Made by a program: the position numbers and the translations under genes. DNA of 64,000 nucleotides from the NCBI GenBank assembly GCA_002900995.3, contig CM035306.1, positions 3,940,100 to 4,004,099 of the forward strand, given 5' to 3'. The notes under the pieces are model-generated. The model saw nothing but the letters and a program-made list of their open reading frames with translations. It searched no databases and was not told where the DNA came from. The DNA is from Ganoderma boninense. Taxonomy: Eukaryota > Basidiomycota > Agaricomycetes > Polyporales > Polyporaceae. This document shows positions 1 to 11,856 of this stretch, in pieces; the first letter of the stretch is position 1, and each line of letters opens with the position of its first letter.

Positions 1-729
1 GGGACTCAAAAGTTCGTGCTGTAACCAGGAGACTAATCGGGGTCACGACCAGGACAGTGTTTCACGACATGGAATTCAACGCTATCTGTAGTGTAGCGAC
101 GCACATTACACTTCGGACGAGCTTGGGTGTGCCCGCCCTCACGCACTTTGCTGCTGCCCTACCAGTGCTGTAAGCTGTAGTCTTCCCAGGACTACGCACA
201 TGATGACGATACCTAAGCACACTTACGTAGCAGCAGCAATCCGCCTGTGAGTCCTGAGACGGTAGAACGAAAGGCTTAAGCTCGATGAAGGTAGGTGCAC
301 ACATACGAATCGGATATAGAGACGAGAGGAAGAGGGAGCAGCGAACTGAGGGCGGAACGCGCATGAGTGCCAGGGGTCCACTTCCAAGTTAGTGCGTTGG
401 CACCGCTTACGTCAGTACTTACTATGTAGTACTTACTTACTCCTGGGAGGCTATTAGCCTAGGTATTGAGCTACTTACAGCACACCACTTGCTTCGCCAG
501 AGACTGATCCAGCTGTATGCGCATCACTGGGGGTGCGCCGCGAGCCACGCTTGATGGACTGTAAGGTCTGCCTGCGAGCAAGGTGGCTCGCATCAGTAAA
601 ATGACAATCTCTGATCCTGCCCTGGACAGCCACCGTCCAGTGGCCAGACCTCCGAACTTCTTACAAGAAATCACAGCCCGTGAGCAAATCTGCTAATTTT
701 ATCCTATTCCTTCCGCAAATTCGGGAGTC
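1..729. other. No gene recognised
   Basis: Short open frames occur on the minus strand but have no recognisable domain, no coherent splice structure and no compositional bias toward coding. Nothing else is supported here. Confidence 0.4.
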
Positions 730-927
730 GGAAGGATATGAAGAAGAGAATGAAAACGAGCCTGAAAATGGGTAAGTGGCTGGGGAATGCGTGACCGCCT
801 TTTCTCACCGTCCTCACCCAGCTCCGACGCTGCCGAGTGCGATGACAACAATGATTCAGATCACCTACCAACGCCTGGCGTGATGCGAAAGAAGCACAGG
901 GTTCTAAAGGTGAGCTTTCTCAATAAC
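730..927 (+). repeat. Exon-like direct duplication, copy 1
   Basis: This roughly 198-base segment recurs 400 bases downstream at 1130-1327. It reads as a short acidic exon (Glu/Asn rich), a GTAAGT donor, an intron, a CAG or TAG acceptor, then a second exon with an acidic Asp/Asn stretch, a basic Arg-Lys-Lys stretch and a GTGAGC donor. The internal exon frame is open in this copy. It could be the relic of a duplicated gene piece or a transposon-encoded exon; no family was recognised. Confidence 0.55.
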
Positions 928-1129
928 AAGCAGTCTTTGCATGTCAGAGGTCCATAGGTCGAGGTCGGCACCGTCACGTAGTAGCTACGGCTTCGTGTGC
1001 CAATGTCAGGTAAAATGGGCCCTATCATACATAATATCCGAGTCTATGAACATGCATCCAGATCTCCCAGTCCTGTGCAAGTTTTACTGATGAACGCCAA
1101 TCGGCTGTGAGCCGCTAGTCCTTCAGTTT

Positions 1130-1327
1130 CGGAAGGGCTTGAAGAAGAGAATGAAATGCGTCTGAGTCGTGTGAGACTTCCTCTTTCGCTGCCTTTCTCT
1201 ATCCTCACCTAGCTCCAACTGTGCCGAGTGCGACGACAACAATGATCGTCGTCATACTATCGACTGGCATGCTCATATCGCTGATGCGAAAGAAGCCACG
1301 GTTCTAAAAGTGAGCTTTCCCAATAAC
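1130..1327 (+). repeat. Exon-like direct duplication, copy 2
   Basis: This is the second copy of the segment at 730-927, in the same orientation and of nearly the same length. The first exon-like piece has lost the GTAAGT donor (it reads GTGTGAG). The downstream acidic piece and its basic tail are partly changed, while the terminal splice-like border is kept. It is diverged from copy 1, so the duplication is not recent. Confidence 0.55.
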
Positions 1328-1563
1328 GCTTTATTTTCGCGTGCACACTCTTTACTTACTCCTAAATTCACCATGGTCAACACAAACCTGCATAGCTGCA
1401 CTCCTTGTGCTTTGGATGGTCCTTGTCTAGCAGGGTACACCACAATCATTTATTATATAATCTAAGGTTGCCGCCGCGCGCGCACGCAGCCGCATATCTC
1501 TAGTCGCCGATCAATCCAAATATCGCTTTCTGACTCCTGCTCCCATCCACGAGCCATCTCACA

Positions 1564-2491
1564 ATGTCGTTCATTTGCAGGATCTGCCTCGATGGACTCC
1601 AGAACAAGACCGCAATGTCCACCACATGTGGCCACATCTTCTGCGCCGAATGCGCGACCTACCACTTTGCGCAGAACCGCTCCATATGTCCAGTCTGTCG
1701 CAGGCCCCAAACCTTCGACCAGCTGATACGCCTCTTCCCAGAGTACGGAAGCACCTCTGAAGACCCTCTCAGCGTGCCAAGCATGCCAATACCGCAGGCC
1801 CATGCCCCCCAAATGCCGCAGCCCCCCCAAATTCCGCAGCCACCCCTCATGCAACACCCCATACCCGCCCGCAGATCTGGCGAGCCCACAGCCACAGCCC
1901 ACCCCTCGAACACAACCGATTTCACCACCTCACGCGCCCGGCCCACCCCCGCACCCCCGCACGCGCGACGTCGCGACCTCCGCATACCGCTGTCCGGCAA
2001 CTTCCCCTGGGCCCGCGCGGGGCCCGCGCCGACGTCCGACCAGGACAGGTCTCCGGTCTTCCTGGGCGTCGCCGCCTTCCGCAACGGCATGCATCCCTGC
2101 AAGATCCGGCCCAACTGCAGGCCCATGACGTGGGTCTCGTACGGCGGCAAGGAGTACGCGCACGCGGGCGCGGCGTACGTCCTGCCCTTCGACGAGAGCG
2201 CGATGGAATGGGTCCCCGCGTCCGACGGCCGCGTCCCACGCGGGAGAACCCCTGTTGACGGCGGCTTCGAGCAGCCTGCCGGTAGCCAGAAGCTGTTCCA
2301 TGCCCTCGCGCTGGTCCAGGGCGTGAAGGTTCTGGGCAAGACTGGTGTGCATATAGTAAGCGACATGCTTTGGTTGAAATTGAACAGTGCGCCCAAAGGT
2401 GCTGACGCTGACTCCGCTTGGCTCACAGAACGGAGCAAATGTACCATTCGGGGATCGGGAGGTCCAGGTCCGCAGCTACGAGATTCTGTGA
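1564..2491 (+). CDS. RING finger-DM9 (DUF3421) fusion protein A
   Basis: Two exons (1564-2355 and 2429-2491, phase 0, 73-base intron) encode about 284 residues. Residues 5-47 form a C3HC4 RING finger (CRIC, then CGHIFCAEC, then CPVC), the signature of an E3 ubiquitin ligase. A Pro/Gln-rich linker (residues 75-135) follows. The C-terminal half is a DM9 pair: the first repeat has PCKIRP and SYGGKE, and the second has MEWVP, PVDGG, LFHALA and GKTGVH, ending in YEIL from exon 2. DM9 domains of animal lectins bind mannose; glycan binding here is inferred. The start is the only Met directly before the RING. The neighbouring gene at 3702 has the same architecture and intron position, so they are tandem paralogues. 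No membrane segment is seen, so a cytosolic or nuclear location is likely. The substrate is unknown. Confidence 0.87.
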
Positions 2492-3701
2492 GGTGGTCTG
2501 GAGAACGTGTTCCTGCTGTGCATCACTCACATCTTGGTGCGTTACAGGTGCTGGCGCGATTGAATGCCACGAGCGGCGGATCCTGCCATCGACCCCTTGC
2601 AATGATACACTTATCAGTGTTCCCGTTGTCAAATGAAGCGTACTTTTGTGGACTCGCCGAAAGCTTTCCGCGCAACGCGTTGTGGCTGAGTACTGATCAC
2701 CTCGCGACGACAATATTAACGCTTTCAAGCACCTTCACAGGCACGCAACGGCCCACACCATTCCGCAAACAAGTTGCGGCGATTGATTCACTTAGACTCC
2801 CCGCAGACTTCCCGCACCCACTGGATATCCAGTCGCTCGATCACATCGTGTTCTCCCAACGATCGTGCGGGCCTGGACGCTATAAGGCTGTCCAGCACCT
2901 ACGATGTGGTGCCCGGCAGCGTGGAAGAAGCATGGTGGCGCACAAGGGCTGGATCGTCGGAGGGGGCGTATCAACGTCATTCCTGGGTCACGCGTGCAGT
3001 CGTCTATTCTGAATTAGGGCCGGGGTCGAGAGACGCGAACTTGTCGAACGCCATCAATATCCGCCTTCGAAGTCCGAAGCCGCGGCTGGACCCAGGTGCG
3101 GGGAACAGTAGACAAATAGAGTTCGATCTTGGTAGGGTCGCTCGGGTCTGAACAAGCAGGTGCGGAGACTATGTGAGTTGCAAACTTTGCGTCGCTTCTG
3201 TCCGGCACCTTGCCCATTTTTGAGCCACTGACGCCGCGGTATAGGGTTTACGAGGACCTTCACCGCCCGCAGATGACTGACGCAGCGGCACTCAGGGTCT
3301 TCGTGACCTCTCTATCTTCCGCCAGCTGCCCCGTGCCCACCCAAGTAAGCATTGAATTAGACACCCCTTCTCTGCACTCAGCTTTCCTCCGGAGCCGCGA
3401 CCGGTTGAAGGGTGCGGCATTTCGCTTGCCACAGCCAAGCTCATGCGGGTGTCCAATGTGGTTGCCGCATGCCAGGAATGCGTCTCTCTGCCGCGAGCTT
3501 CGGACTTCGTGCAGACAGCTCCTGAAGACGATCGGCGCACAAGCAGCACCACCCATGCATCGCGACACAGCTATAAAACAAGCTCGAGGGCGAAGTTATA
3601 TGCCACCCGACGCCTCCTCTTCGCCCTCCTCCCAACGAACAGCCGCACTCAACACTCCACACTCCAGGCGCACCATCCTCCCCTACTCCTGGCGGCCTGC
3701 G
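2492..3701. other. Intergenic region between the two RING-DM9 genes
   Basis: The first part is probably the 3' UTR of the upstream gene: a short TTACAG-ended intron-like stretch is followed by GTGCTGGCG, and the same GTGCTGGCG block occurs after the downstream paralogue near 4710. The remainder should contain the promoter of the gene at 3702. No other gene is supported. Confidence 0.45.
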
Positions 3702-4640
3702 ATGCCCACGCTCATCTGCAGGATATGCCTCGATGCGCTGCACGAGAAGAAGATGCTGAGCACCAAGTGCGGCCACATCTTCTGCTCCGAGTGCGCAGGC
3801 ATCATCTTCGCGCGCCCCCGCGTCCGCGTCGCCTGCCCCGTCTGTCGCAAGCCGAATACCTACGCCCAGCTCATCCGCCTCTTCCCCGAATGGGAGCTCT
3901 CAGACGGCCCCCCAACCCCCAAGCCAAAACCGGCGCCGACGCCCACCCTCTCCGACGCACTCGCCGCCATATCAAAATTCGACTCTAGTAGCAGCACCGC
4001 CACCACCTCTACCACCACCACCTCTACCACCACCACCGCTACCACCACCACGCCTTCCTCCGTCCCACCAGAATACTACTACGCGGCGCCGACCAGCGTG
4101 GAGCTGTACGTCCCGCTCCACATGCCAGACTTCCCGTGGGGCGCAGCGGGGGACGTTCCGGCGTGGGACGTGGACGGCACCCCGGTGTACCTGGGCATCA
4201 CGCTCTTCAACGGCGGGTGGCACCCGTGCAAGGTGAAGCCGTACGCGGCGTGCCGCGCGCGCGTGTCGTACGGGGGCAAGGAGGTCGCGCACCCGGGCAT
4301 GTGCCACCTGCTGCCGTTCAGCCCGGCGACGATGGAGTGGGTGCCGACGAGCCGCGGGCGCATCCCGCAGGAGCGGCGGCCGGTCGAGGGCGGGTACGAG
4401 GAGATCGGCGGGGAGATGCTGTACCATGCGCTTGCGTGCGTGGACGGGGTCAGGGTGCCGGGCAAGGCGGGGCTGCATCTGGTGAGTGCCTTCGTCGTTC
4501 GGAGTCGGATGGTCGACGTCGGAGGCTCGGACGGCCCGGGGGGGAGAGGATGCTCACTGGTTTGTCAATATCAGGCCCACGGCGCCAGCATACCGTTCAG
4601 GAATCAGGAATATATCGTCAGCCATTACGACATCCTGTGA
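3702..4640 (+). CDS. RING finger-DM9 (DUF3421) fusion protein B
   Basis: Two exons (3702-4481 and 4575-4640, phase 0) encode about 282 residues. The RING spans residues 5-52 (CRIC, CGHIFCSEC, CPVC), is followed by RLFPEW as in paralogue A, and then by a Ser/Thr-rich linker encoded by an ACC trinucleotide run near 4007-4052. The DM9 part has PVYLG, HPCKVKP, SYGGKE, MEWVP, PVEGGYEE and LYHALA, and ends in YDIL. Keeping the intron at the same place near the end of DM9 shows it arose by tandem duplication with its neighbour. The linker is the least conserved part. The open frame extends upstream of 3702, but only the Met at 3702 is equivalent to the start of paralogue A. The predicted role is an E3 ligase with a carbohydrate- or ligand-sensing module; this is inferred. 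Confidence 0.87.
   Translation: MPTLICRICLDALHEKKMLSTKCGHIFCSECAGIIFARPRVRVACPVCRKPNTYAQLIRLFPEWELSDGPPTPKPKPAPTPTLSDALAAISKFDSSSSTATTSTTTTSTTTTATTTTPSSVPPEYYYAAPTSVELYVPLHMPDFPWGAAGDVPAWDVDGTPVYLGITLFNGGWHPCKVKPYAACRARVSYGGKEVAHPGMCHLLPFSPATMEWVPTSRGRIPQERRPVEGGYEEIGGEMLYHALACVDGVRVPGKAGLHLVSAFVVRSRMVDVGGSDGPGGRGCSLVCQYQAHGASIPFRNQEYIVSHYDIL
4007..4052. repeat. ACC trinucleotide tract
   Basis: An imperfect ACC repeat inside the linker of RING-DM9 protein B encodes a Thr/Ser run. It sits between the two conserved domains and is absent from paralogue A, so it is a lineage-specific low-complexity expansion. Confidence 0.8.
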
Positions 4641-7459
4641 GTTCAGGCTGCGTTTTGCGTCTTTGCGTGCCCACTACTGACTCACTCATCGCCGTATGTC
4701 GCCATTTAGGTGCTGGCGGGATTTCTAGGCATATGTTGCACCACAAACATGTCGACAAGCCAACGCCTTTTCTCCGGGTCACTGGTCATGGGTCGTGCGT
4801 CATCAGTCATCATCGAATCGCTCGCGCGCCACGGTCGTGCGAGGTCCGCTTTCGTCGCCCAAAGGTATTTCATGTGAGTAGAAATTGACGAGGCACAGTT
4901 TCGGTTTGCTTCCAGCTATCATTATTACTTCCAGCCCAACGCAGTTGGATTCATAGAGCGACATCGCGTCATCCATGTTGTAACTTATACACTCCATAGA
5001 TACCCACTCGGATATGATTTCGGAAATAGGACACTCATATGCACTATGATGTAACAGCAGCAGTCATCTCCGTGCTACCTCCAGGCGCAGATCTCTCAAA
5101 GCCGAGCCGAATCCGGGCTACAATAGATGTGCCGGGCATCTTCTCCTTCGCGCCCTCTGGTCATTCCAGCTTCAAGACTATAATAAGCGGGACGTCAACG
5201 TCTCGGGCTCAGCGGTTGAAGGCGGTTGATACGATCCATGAGTGCGTCAGACCGGGCATGACTGGTCCAGCGCGGCGGCGTTTGCGCTGAAGAGAAGCGA
5301 GAGCCACATCGAACCACCCCTGACGTCTGAGGACACCTGGACATTGTTCGAGATCCGGTGTATGGGTAACCTCCGCCAGAAGTTCGCGTCCCCCAATCTG
5401 CCAACCACATCCTCGACGCCCAGATGACACTCCCTACGCTGTGTACGGAAACTGGCTTGACAATGCCGCCTGAAGTATGGTCACCGGAGGCTGCAGCGGC
5501 GCGCCAGCGACGATCCTTTGTCCACTTTAGCCACCATGCCCCGGATAATACTTCACTTATGCCACGCAAGAGGTTCCATCCACAACCCTAAGCCGCACAA
5601 ATTTCGGCACGATCTGCATGTTCCGCAAATGGCCATGGTGTTTCAAGGACGCCGATCGAATACTGATACTGCAGCTGGAGATAGAACTCGGATGCCCTCT
5701 CCGGCGGTGGTTCTGTCAGACAGGAACAGTGCGGATGGATTAAATGCCCCCGCTCCGCTCAGGCTGATGTTGTTTCGTGGCCCGGGCCGCTGCCGCAGCT
5801 ATGAGTGCACGCCTCGAACGAAGTTCGGTTGAGCTAGAGTGGACTTGTCCTTGAAGAATTGCGGGGAGACCGGAGCGCGGAGAGCCGTGGATGAGCTTTC
5901 GGGCAGCGCAGTATCATGGGCGGGGGCTTATCCGGGTCAGCTTGAGTGCGTACGCTCGAGGATTCTATCAAGCTCCCCCAAGTAGTCTGGATCTATAAAT
6001 TACACACATATAAACAGAGGACGTAAGTCCTGTATTTCGGTGCTTGCGGACGCCGTACGGAGGAAGACGGCGCGAGGGGTTCGGCCGAACCTACGAAGAC
6101 GGCTACGATGAGGCTAGAGAACTGCAAGGAAAAGTCGTATGGTTCCATAAGGGGTTTCATCCCCTCGACGTTTCATCCGAGATGATAGAAACCAGAAACT
6201 AAGAAAACTTGTGAGTGCGACGACGTGAGTAATGTACCGCACTGATCGCTCTCAACCGTTGGGAGCGTAGTGGTGTAGCTCAATGAGAACTCACCATCGT
6301 CATCGTCTTTCCTTCTTCCTGCACCACCGGTCTTAAGTTCCCCCGAACATTACGGTATGTGCGGCCAAAGATATATACTGTGCGATTGTCAACACGGATG
6401 AATACATACCCTATCTGTGTCTGTGTACGAATGTAGCGTCACCGTCACTACTAGCAAATGGACGAACAAGCGTCCGGGAAGCAAAAAATTGAGGTGTCGC
6501 ACGAAACGACAAAAGCAGCAAAAACCGGAACCACGCCGAGCGAGAGTAAGCCCCATTGTGTTCGTGGCCGTCCCTCCCCCCAAAAAAGAGGAAAGGAAAC
6601 GCTTCCACGACCGCATAACTGTGTCTATGAGCAACATATCGCACAGCAGTGCACCCCAGGCAAGGCGGCAGCGCTCGTCTCTTCGCGCCGCACGCAGGGG
6701 CACACCGCTGGCAACAGACCTGGCTGGGGCGAGCCGCCTCCTCGAGAGCGAGCGAGGCCTTCGAGGAGACGGGCAGAGCACCCTAGCCGTTCGCCGTCCG
6801 ACCCCCCAAGCCTACATGGGGGGGCTTTCCGTCCATCCACTAAGTGGGGCGGACGGGAACATGGTCTGCGTCTCCGGGGACTTTCCCCACAGCTGAAGGA
6901 AGAGAGCGGTTGGAAACTGGACTCTCTGTGCGTGAGCTGCGATGGCGGTCCTTCGTTCGGCGTGGTGTGTGGAGGGAAAGCTTTGGTTGGAAATTTTGGC
7001 GGGACATCATGGGCGGAATTTGGTTTAAAGCGCCGTTTGTAATCTGACTCCGCGAACTGTTGATCTACGCGAGCTCCAGGTACTCCCCCTTGGCCTCGAA
7101 GTTGAAGAGAGTGATAGTATGCCAATGTATTGTCTAGATGATGTGCTGAATACAAGAGAGTGTTGCGTACTTCGTGCCAGATGGGGTTCTAGCTATGGCT
7201 ACAGTGTAAGGTCACAAGAATGGAATGGGAGGCAAGAACGAAAGGCTACAGTGACCCAAGGGAAGGATGGGCAGAACGAGTGTACAGAGGACTGGGGATG
7301 ATGATACTCTAAAACGATTGTGTCATGCAGATGAGTGGATGTAAGCGTGATGTGGCCCACACTTGAAAAGCCCAAGGACCCTAAGAGAAAGAGAGAACCA
7401 ATACACACCAACCAGGGCAATTAAAAATCGAAGGACGACGGCTTAACTTTCTCCTTCGT
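4641..7459. other. Long stretch without a recognisable gene
   Basis: The first 100-150 bases resemble the 3' UTR of the RING-DM9 gene. The rest has several overlapping open frames on both strands (for example 6417-7155), but none shows a known domain, consistent splice sites or a paralogue in the window. The region 7040-7459 lies just beyond the stop of the arrestin-like gene on the minus strand and probably includes its 3' UTR. Confidence 0.4.
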
Positions 7460-9451
7460 CTACGGACGAGCCAAACCCACCGCTACCTTATGCAGCGGTG
7501 TCTGCTTGCAGATCGTCATCGCCGGACGCTCCCCGTCCCCGTCCACGCACTGCTCCCCAGCGACCTCCGCGCCGCCACCGGCGCTCAGAGTCGCGTCGGG
7601 GTCCTTCGTGTACACCGGCAGCGGCGTCGGGTCTTCGCGCCGAACCCCGTTCTTGTGGTACAGCGTGTTATACGCGGGCAGCGCGTACGGCTGGCTGCGC
7701 ATGCGTTCCGCGAGCGCGCGCACCTCGCCCGTCGGCGAAGGCGCAGTCGCAGTCGCAGTGGAAGCAGGGCTGCTCGCGTCAACTTCCGCGGCGCACGCGC
7801 CGTGCTGGACGCGCACGAACGTCAGCGGGATGGTGAACTTCAGGTCGTCCACCACGCGCTCCGAGCCCGAGCCTGAGGGATCGGGCGAGTCGTACGTGCA
7901 TGCGAGCGCGATCTCAAGCGAGTGGTGGACGGTGAGGAGCGGGCCGCGCGTGGAGGGGCGCAGCGTCGGGAGCGGGTGGTCATCGTACTGCGGGAGATGG
8001 CGCGCGTCGACGAGCACGGAGCGGAACGGGATGTCGACGCGCACGCGCAGCCACGTGTCGTCCGCGTCGAACCGTGCGTCGGCGAAGTGCGACCCGGACG
8101 GGGACGAAGGGGAGGCAGATGGGGAAGCGGAAGAGAGATCGAACTTGCCCGCGAAGCCGGCGGGGAGCAGGGAGTTCGACCGCACGGCGGACGTCGAGGG
8201 GGGCGGATTGAAGATGAGGCCGCACTCGTATTCGCGTGCGTCGAGGCGGCGCGTCGGGAGCGGCCTGTTTGGAGGCTGGTCGGCGGGCGCGGGAACGGGC
8301 CATTCTTGCGCGTAGTGAGTCGACATGGACGACCTGTGAATGGATACACTCAGCCATGAGGTGTCGCATGGAAAGCAGGGAAACTCACCGAACGATTTCG
8401 TTTTGGAAGACGCTCACAACGAAATTGGGGGTCTGGAGTCGCTTGCGCTCCTCCAGAGATAGACCATCTGGGCGAATCTTCACGAGGAGAGGGAAGGACT
8501 CCGCGTCCATAGGAATCCGCTCCGGAACGGTGGCACGCATGCGGAGCTTGGAGAGGACCTCCGCGGGGATGGTCGCAGAGGTGCCGTCTTTCATTGTTCC
8601 GAGGTATTCGACGCTCCGGAACGGGGCCTCGGGGAGCTCGGACGACGCGAGCGTGCATTGGGGTGGGGGCATGAAGTAACGGTTGATCGTGACGTCAACG
8701 CCGTCAGCCTTCGCTGTCTGCACAGTTGGAAACTTCATGTAACCGTAGCATGCCGTGCGCCAGGACGACGGCGGCGGTGACGACGCGGCCGATTGGGTGG
8801 AGGGCTTATCCTCGCGGTACTTGGCCACGGCGGAGAGGCGATAGCTGATTTCGGGCTCCTCGTGGGTCGAGTCGCCGAAAGGCGTGTTGCAGGTCGCCGG
8901 AAGCCATCCGGGGATGTTCAGGCTGAAGGTCACGTACCACTGCGCAGGGTGGCGCGCGGTGCCTTCAGACCAGGAGTGGCGGATGACGATGGGTTTATCC
9001 GTGATGAGTTCCTTCGAGAACTCTATGAGACGGCAGGCGGCGTGGCCTGTTTGCGGGGTCACGAGCTCGCTCTGGCCCTCGAATGTAACGACCAGGGACT
9101 CGAGGAGGAAGCTCTCGTCGGTCTGGGAGGCATCGGAGCAGAACCAGCTAGTGGGCGGTACGAGCTTCACCAGGATTTGGCCCGACAACGAGTAGGCCAC
9201 ACTAGAAGCAAGACATGAGCATAGGAGCAACTGGGAGAGCGAGGAGAAACTTACTCTTTGTCAGGTTCGCCGTACATATCGACGCTGTCAAACGGAAGGA
9301 CTTCGAGGTCGATTTTACTGGGAGCCATGGTGAAAGACGTGAGTGATTGCTTCAGGGAGCCAAACAACGATGTGGATGGGGCGGACGAAGTGGATGCGTG
9401 TGGCGAGTCGTAAAGCTCATCGTATGAGGGAGGGGGCGAGGTATAAGACAT
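7460..9451 (-). CDS. Arrestin domain protein (alpha-arrestin-like)
   Basis: Three exons (9255-9451, 8389-9201, 7460-8333) join in frame to encode about 627 residues. The N-terminus carries a PY-type motif (PPPSYDELY), and the C-terminal part has LPAY and LPVY. In yeast Art and Aspergillus arrestins such motifs recruit the WW domains of the Rsp5-type HECT ligase. The N-terminal arrestin fold is visible as YSLSGQILVKL, a Ser-rich loop and ITDKPIVIRHSW; an immunoglobulin-like C-terminal sandwich follows (VRVDIPFRSVLVD, LTVHHSLEIAL, KFTIPLTFVRV). The expected role is an adaptor that links plasma-membrane transporters or receptors to ubiquitination and endocytosis. Exon frames and splice sites are intact. 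The exact subfamily is uncertain. Confidence 0.75.
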
Positions 9452-10534
9452 GTTGAAAGAGAAAGGGTCGCTAGAGGATCCGAGGGTTCACAAAGAGAAA
9501 CGGTCAGGCCGTAAGGGCAAAGCGGGAGGCGGCGTGAGGGCATATATAGCGAGCAGGGGTAAAGGCGATGGCCTGGGATAGACATTTCTTTTGTTGCATA
9601 GGCCCTTTGTTCAAGGCAACCAAGAACGGCTAAAGGACAATGGCCTTGGTTGTGACGTAAGGGAAGCGTGGGCTCTGATAAGTATCAGACGGACAGCGTC
9701 ATCCATGGGGTGCGCTCGATGGTGACTTCGCTTGGAGATAAACCCTGTCCATAACCAGGCTGTTTGTGAGAAGACTGCGAAGGACGAGAAGAGTATACGG
9801 ACGGGCGCAACGCCGAGCAGAACCGCCAGCGCTTGAAAAACAATAACAACAACAACAATAACCTTACCTGGATTCAAGAATCCACGTTCAACAACGCTGC
9901 CTCGATGAAGGCTTGGTGCAATGTGTAATAACTCATCTTGTTACGAATGTAAGAAAGATGGTAAGAGTATATGACCAGGTTGTGGGTCGAGACTATATGC
10001 AATTTCGGGCATGAGGCGCTGTCAATGGGGAATCAGGATGAGCCCAGAGCTTGACAAAATTACTGCATCAAGGCCTCACCAATAGCACTCGCCCTTGGCC
10101 GCAGAGAACGACGAGCACACAGGTGAGGGAGAACGCGGAAGGTGTGGACGTCGAGATGAGAGTCCGAGAGAGCGCTGCTGGGGGGCCAAGGCGGTGCAGA
10201 GGCGCCTGGGGAATGGGGAGCGCACAGATTGCGCGCAGCAACGACTCTACATTCGACGACCACCAGCGGTGTCGTGGCAGCCGTCCTCTCCACCGTCCTC
10301 ATCGTCCTCGCCAGCGACCTCTGTTCCAGGTACGTCCCCCGTCCAGTAGCTCCGTGCCTCTACCCTTCCTCCCCCTCCTTACCGTCCCCAATGCATTGCC
10401 CCAGACACACACATCCACCCCGACTCCTGTCCCGTCCCAAGCCTCCATCCCCGTCCCAAGCACCCCCTTCCGTCGTCTCCACTCCCCCGAGGCCCTGAGG
10501 CTCCCGTCTGAGCATACCTGACCACTCTCGAATC
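9452..10534. other. Divergent intergenic region
   Basis: This lies between the start of the arrestin-like gene on minus and the KH gene on plus, so it should hold both promoters. A pyrimidine-rich stretch on the plus strand at about 10340-10470 precedes the KH start codon, a common feature of fungal 5' UTRs. A GTACGT donor-like site near 10330 suggests a possible 5' UTR intron. No gene is supported. Confidence 0.45.
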
Positions 10535-11856
10535 ATGCCAGAAGCCGACATCACCCGCAAGCGCTCCCGATCCCCCTCGGACAGCGAACTCCCCAAACAC
10601 AAGCGTGCCAACACCGGTGTCCCTGCGAATGACTCCCTTCGCTCTGCCCACTCGTCTTCCGTCTCCGGTGACGTGAAGATGGAACGCGCGGACGACACCG
10701 CTGCCTCCACCCCCGATGCCAAGGGCCTCCCTGACGCCGGCCCTTCCACCGACGGGCTCGAGTCCCGCGGCGACGCTGCGACGATCACCGGCGGCCCCGG
10801 CGGCGCTGCCCCGCCGACCCCTGCCGCGAACATCCACATGCGCTGCCTCATCGTCACCCAGGACGCGTCCATCATCATCGGCAAGGGCGGCTCACACGTC
10901 AACGAGATCCGGGAGAAGAGCGGCGCCCGCGTCATGGTGTCCGAGAGCATCCCAGGCAACCCCGAGCGTATCCTCAACGTCAACGGGCCCCTCGACGCCG
11001 TGTCCAAGGCGTTCGGGCTGATTGTGCGGCGGATTAACGACGAGCCGTTCGACAAGCCATCTGTGCCGGGCAGTCGTGCGGTGACGATCAAGTTCATGAT
11101 CCCGAACTCGCGCATGGGCTCCGTCATCGGCAAGGGCGGCACAAAGATCAAGGAGATTCAGGATGCGAGCGGGGCACGGCTCAATGCCAGCGAGGGGATG
11201 CTTCCGGGCTCGACCGAGGTGCGTCCCACATTATTGTCGCCACGCCGCCCCGTCTCATCAGCTACCCAGCGTCTCCTGAGTGTGTCCGGTGTGGCGGATG
11301 CCATCCACATTGCGACGTACTACATCGGGAACATCCTGATCGAGGCAAACGAAAGGCAGCCATCATCGTCGTCCAACCATTCGACTACCGCCCGACGAGC
11401 AACTCGCGCCGGCCACCGTACATGGGGTCGTCATATGTGCCCGGGTACACACCCGCACCGGCGGCTGCCCACAACCCTTATGGCGGCGCTCCTTCCCAGC
11501 TCCAGACCCAGCAGATCTATATCCCCAACGACCTGGTCGGGTGTATTATCGGCAAGGGCGGCGCAAAGATCAACGAGATCCGGCACATGAGCGCGAGCCA
11601 GATCAAGATCATGGAACCCGGCGCTGTCGGAGTGGGGATGAACGGGGCACCCGCGCCCGCAGGGAGCGAGGGTGAGCGGCTGGTCGTCATTACCGGACAG
11701 CCCGCCAACATCCAGATGGCGGTGCAGTTGCTGTATTCTGTGCGTGCTGTCTTCCGTCTCCCTTTGGCGTCTTTGCTGACGTGAAACGCGGTTGCCTATC
11801 AGCGACTCGAACAAGAGAAGCAGAAGCAGCTCCGGCAGCAGACAGCACACGTCTAA
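10535..11856 (+). CDS. Triple KH-domain RNA-binding protein (PCBP/hnRNP K-like; Pbp2/Rnc1 type), with a frame break
   Basis: Exons at 10535-11218, 11270-11739 and 11803-11856 encode three KH domains, each with the GXXG loop as IGKGG: residues about 100-170 (SIIIGKGGSHVNEI), about 187-275 (SVIGKGGTKIKEI, split by an intron) and the C-terminal one (VGCIIGKGGAKINEI). Such proteins bind C-rich or U-rich RNA and regulate mRNA stability, splicing or translation. The N-terminus has a short Arg/Ser/Lys stretch typical of nuclear proteins. The frame changes by one base near 11384-11386: the second KH ends in one frame and the linker TYRPTSN plus the third KH lie in another, although all parts match one family. 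A one-base deletion is the likely cause (sequence error or mutation). Domain calls are firm; the intact frame is not. Confidence 0.82.

Noticed and set aside
10360..11151. 263-residue minus-strand open frame
   Set aside because: Antisense to the first two KH domains, whose protein-level conservation is clear on plus.
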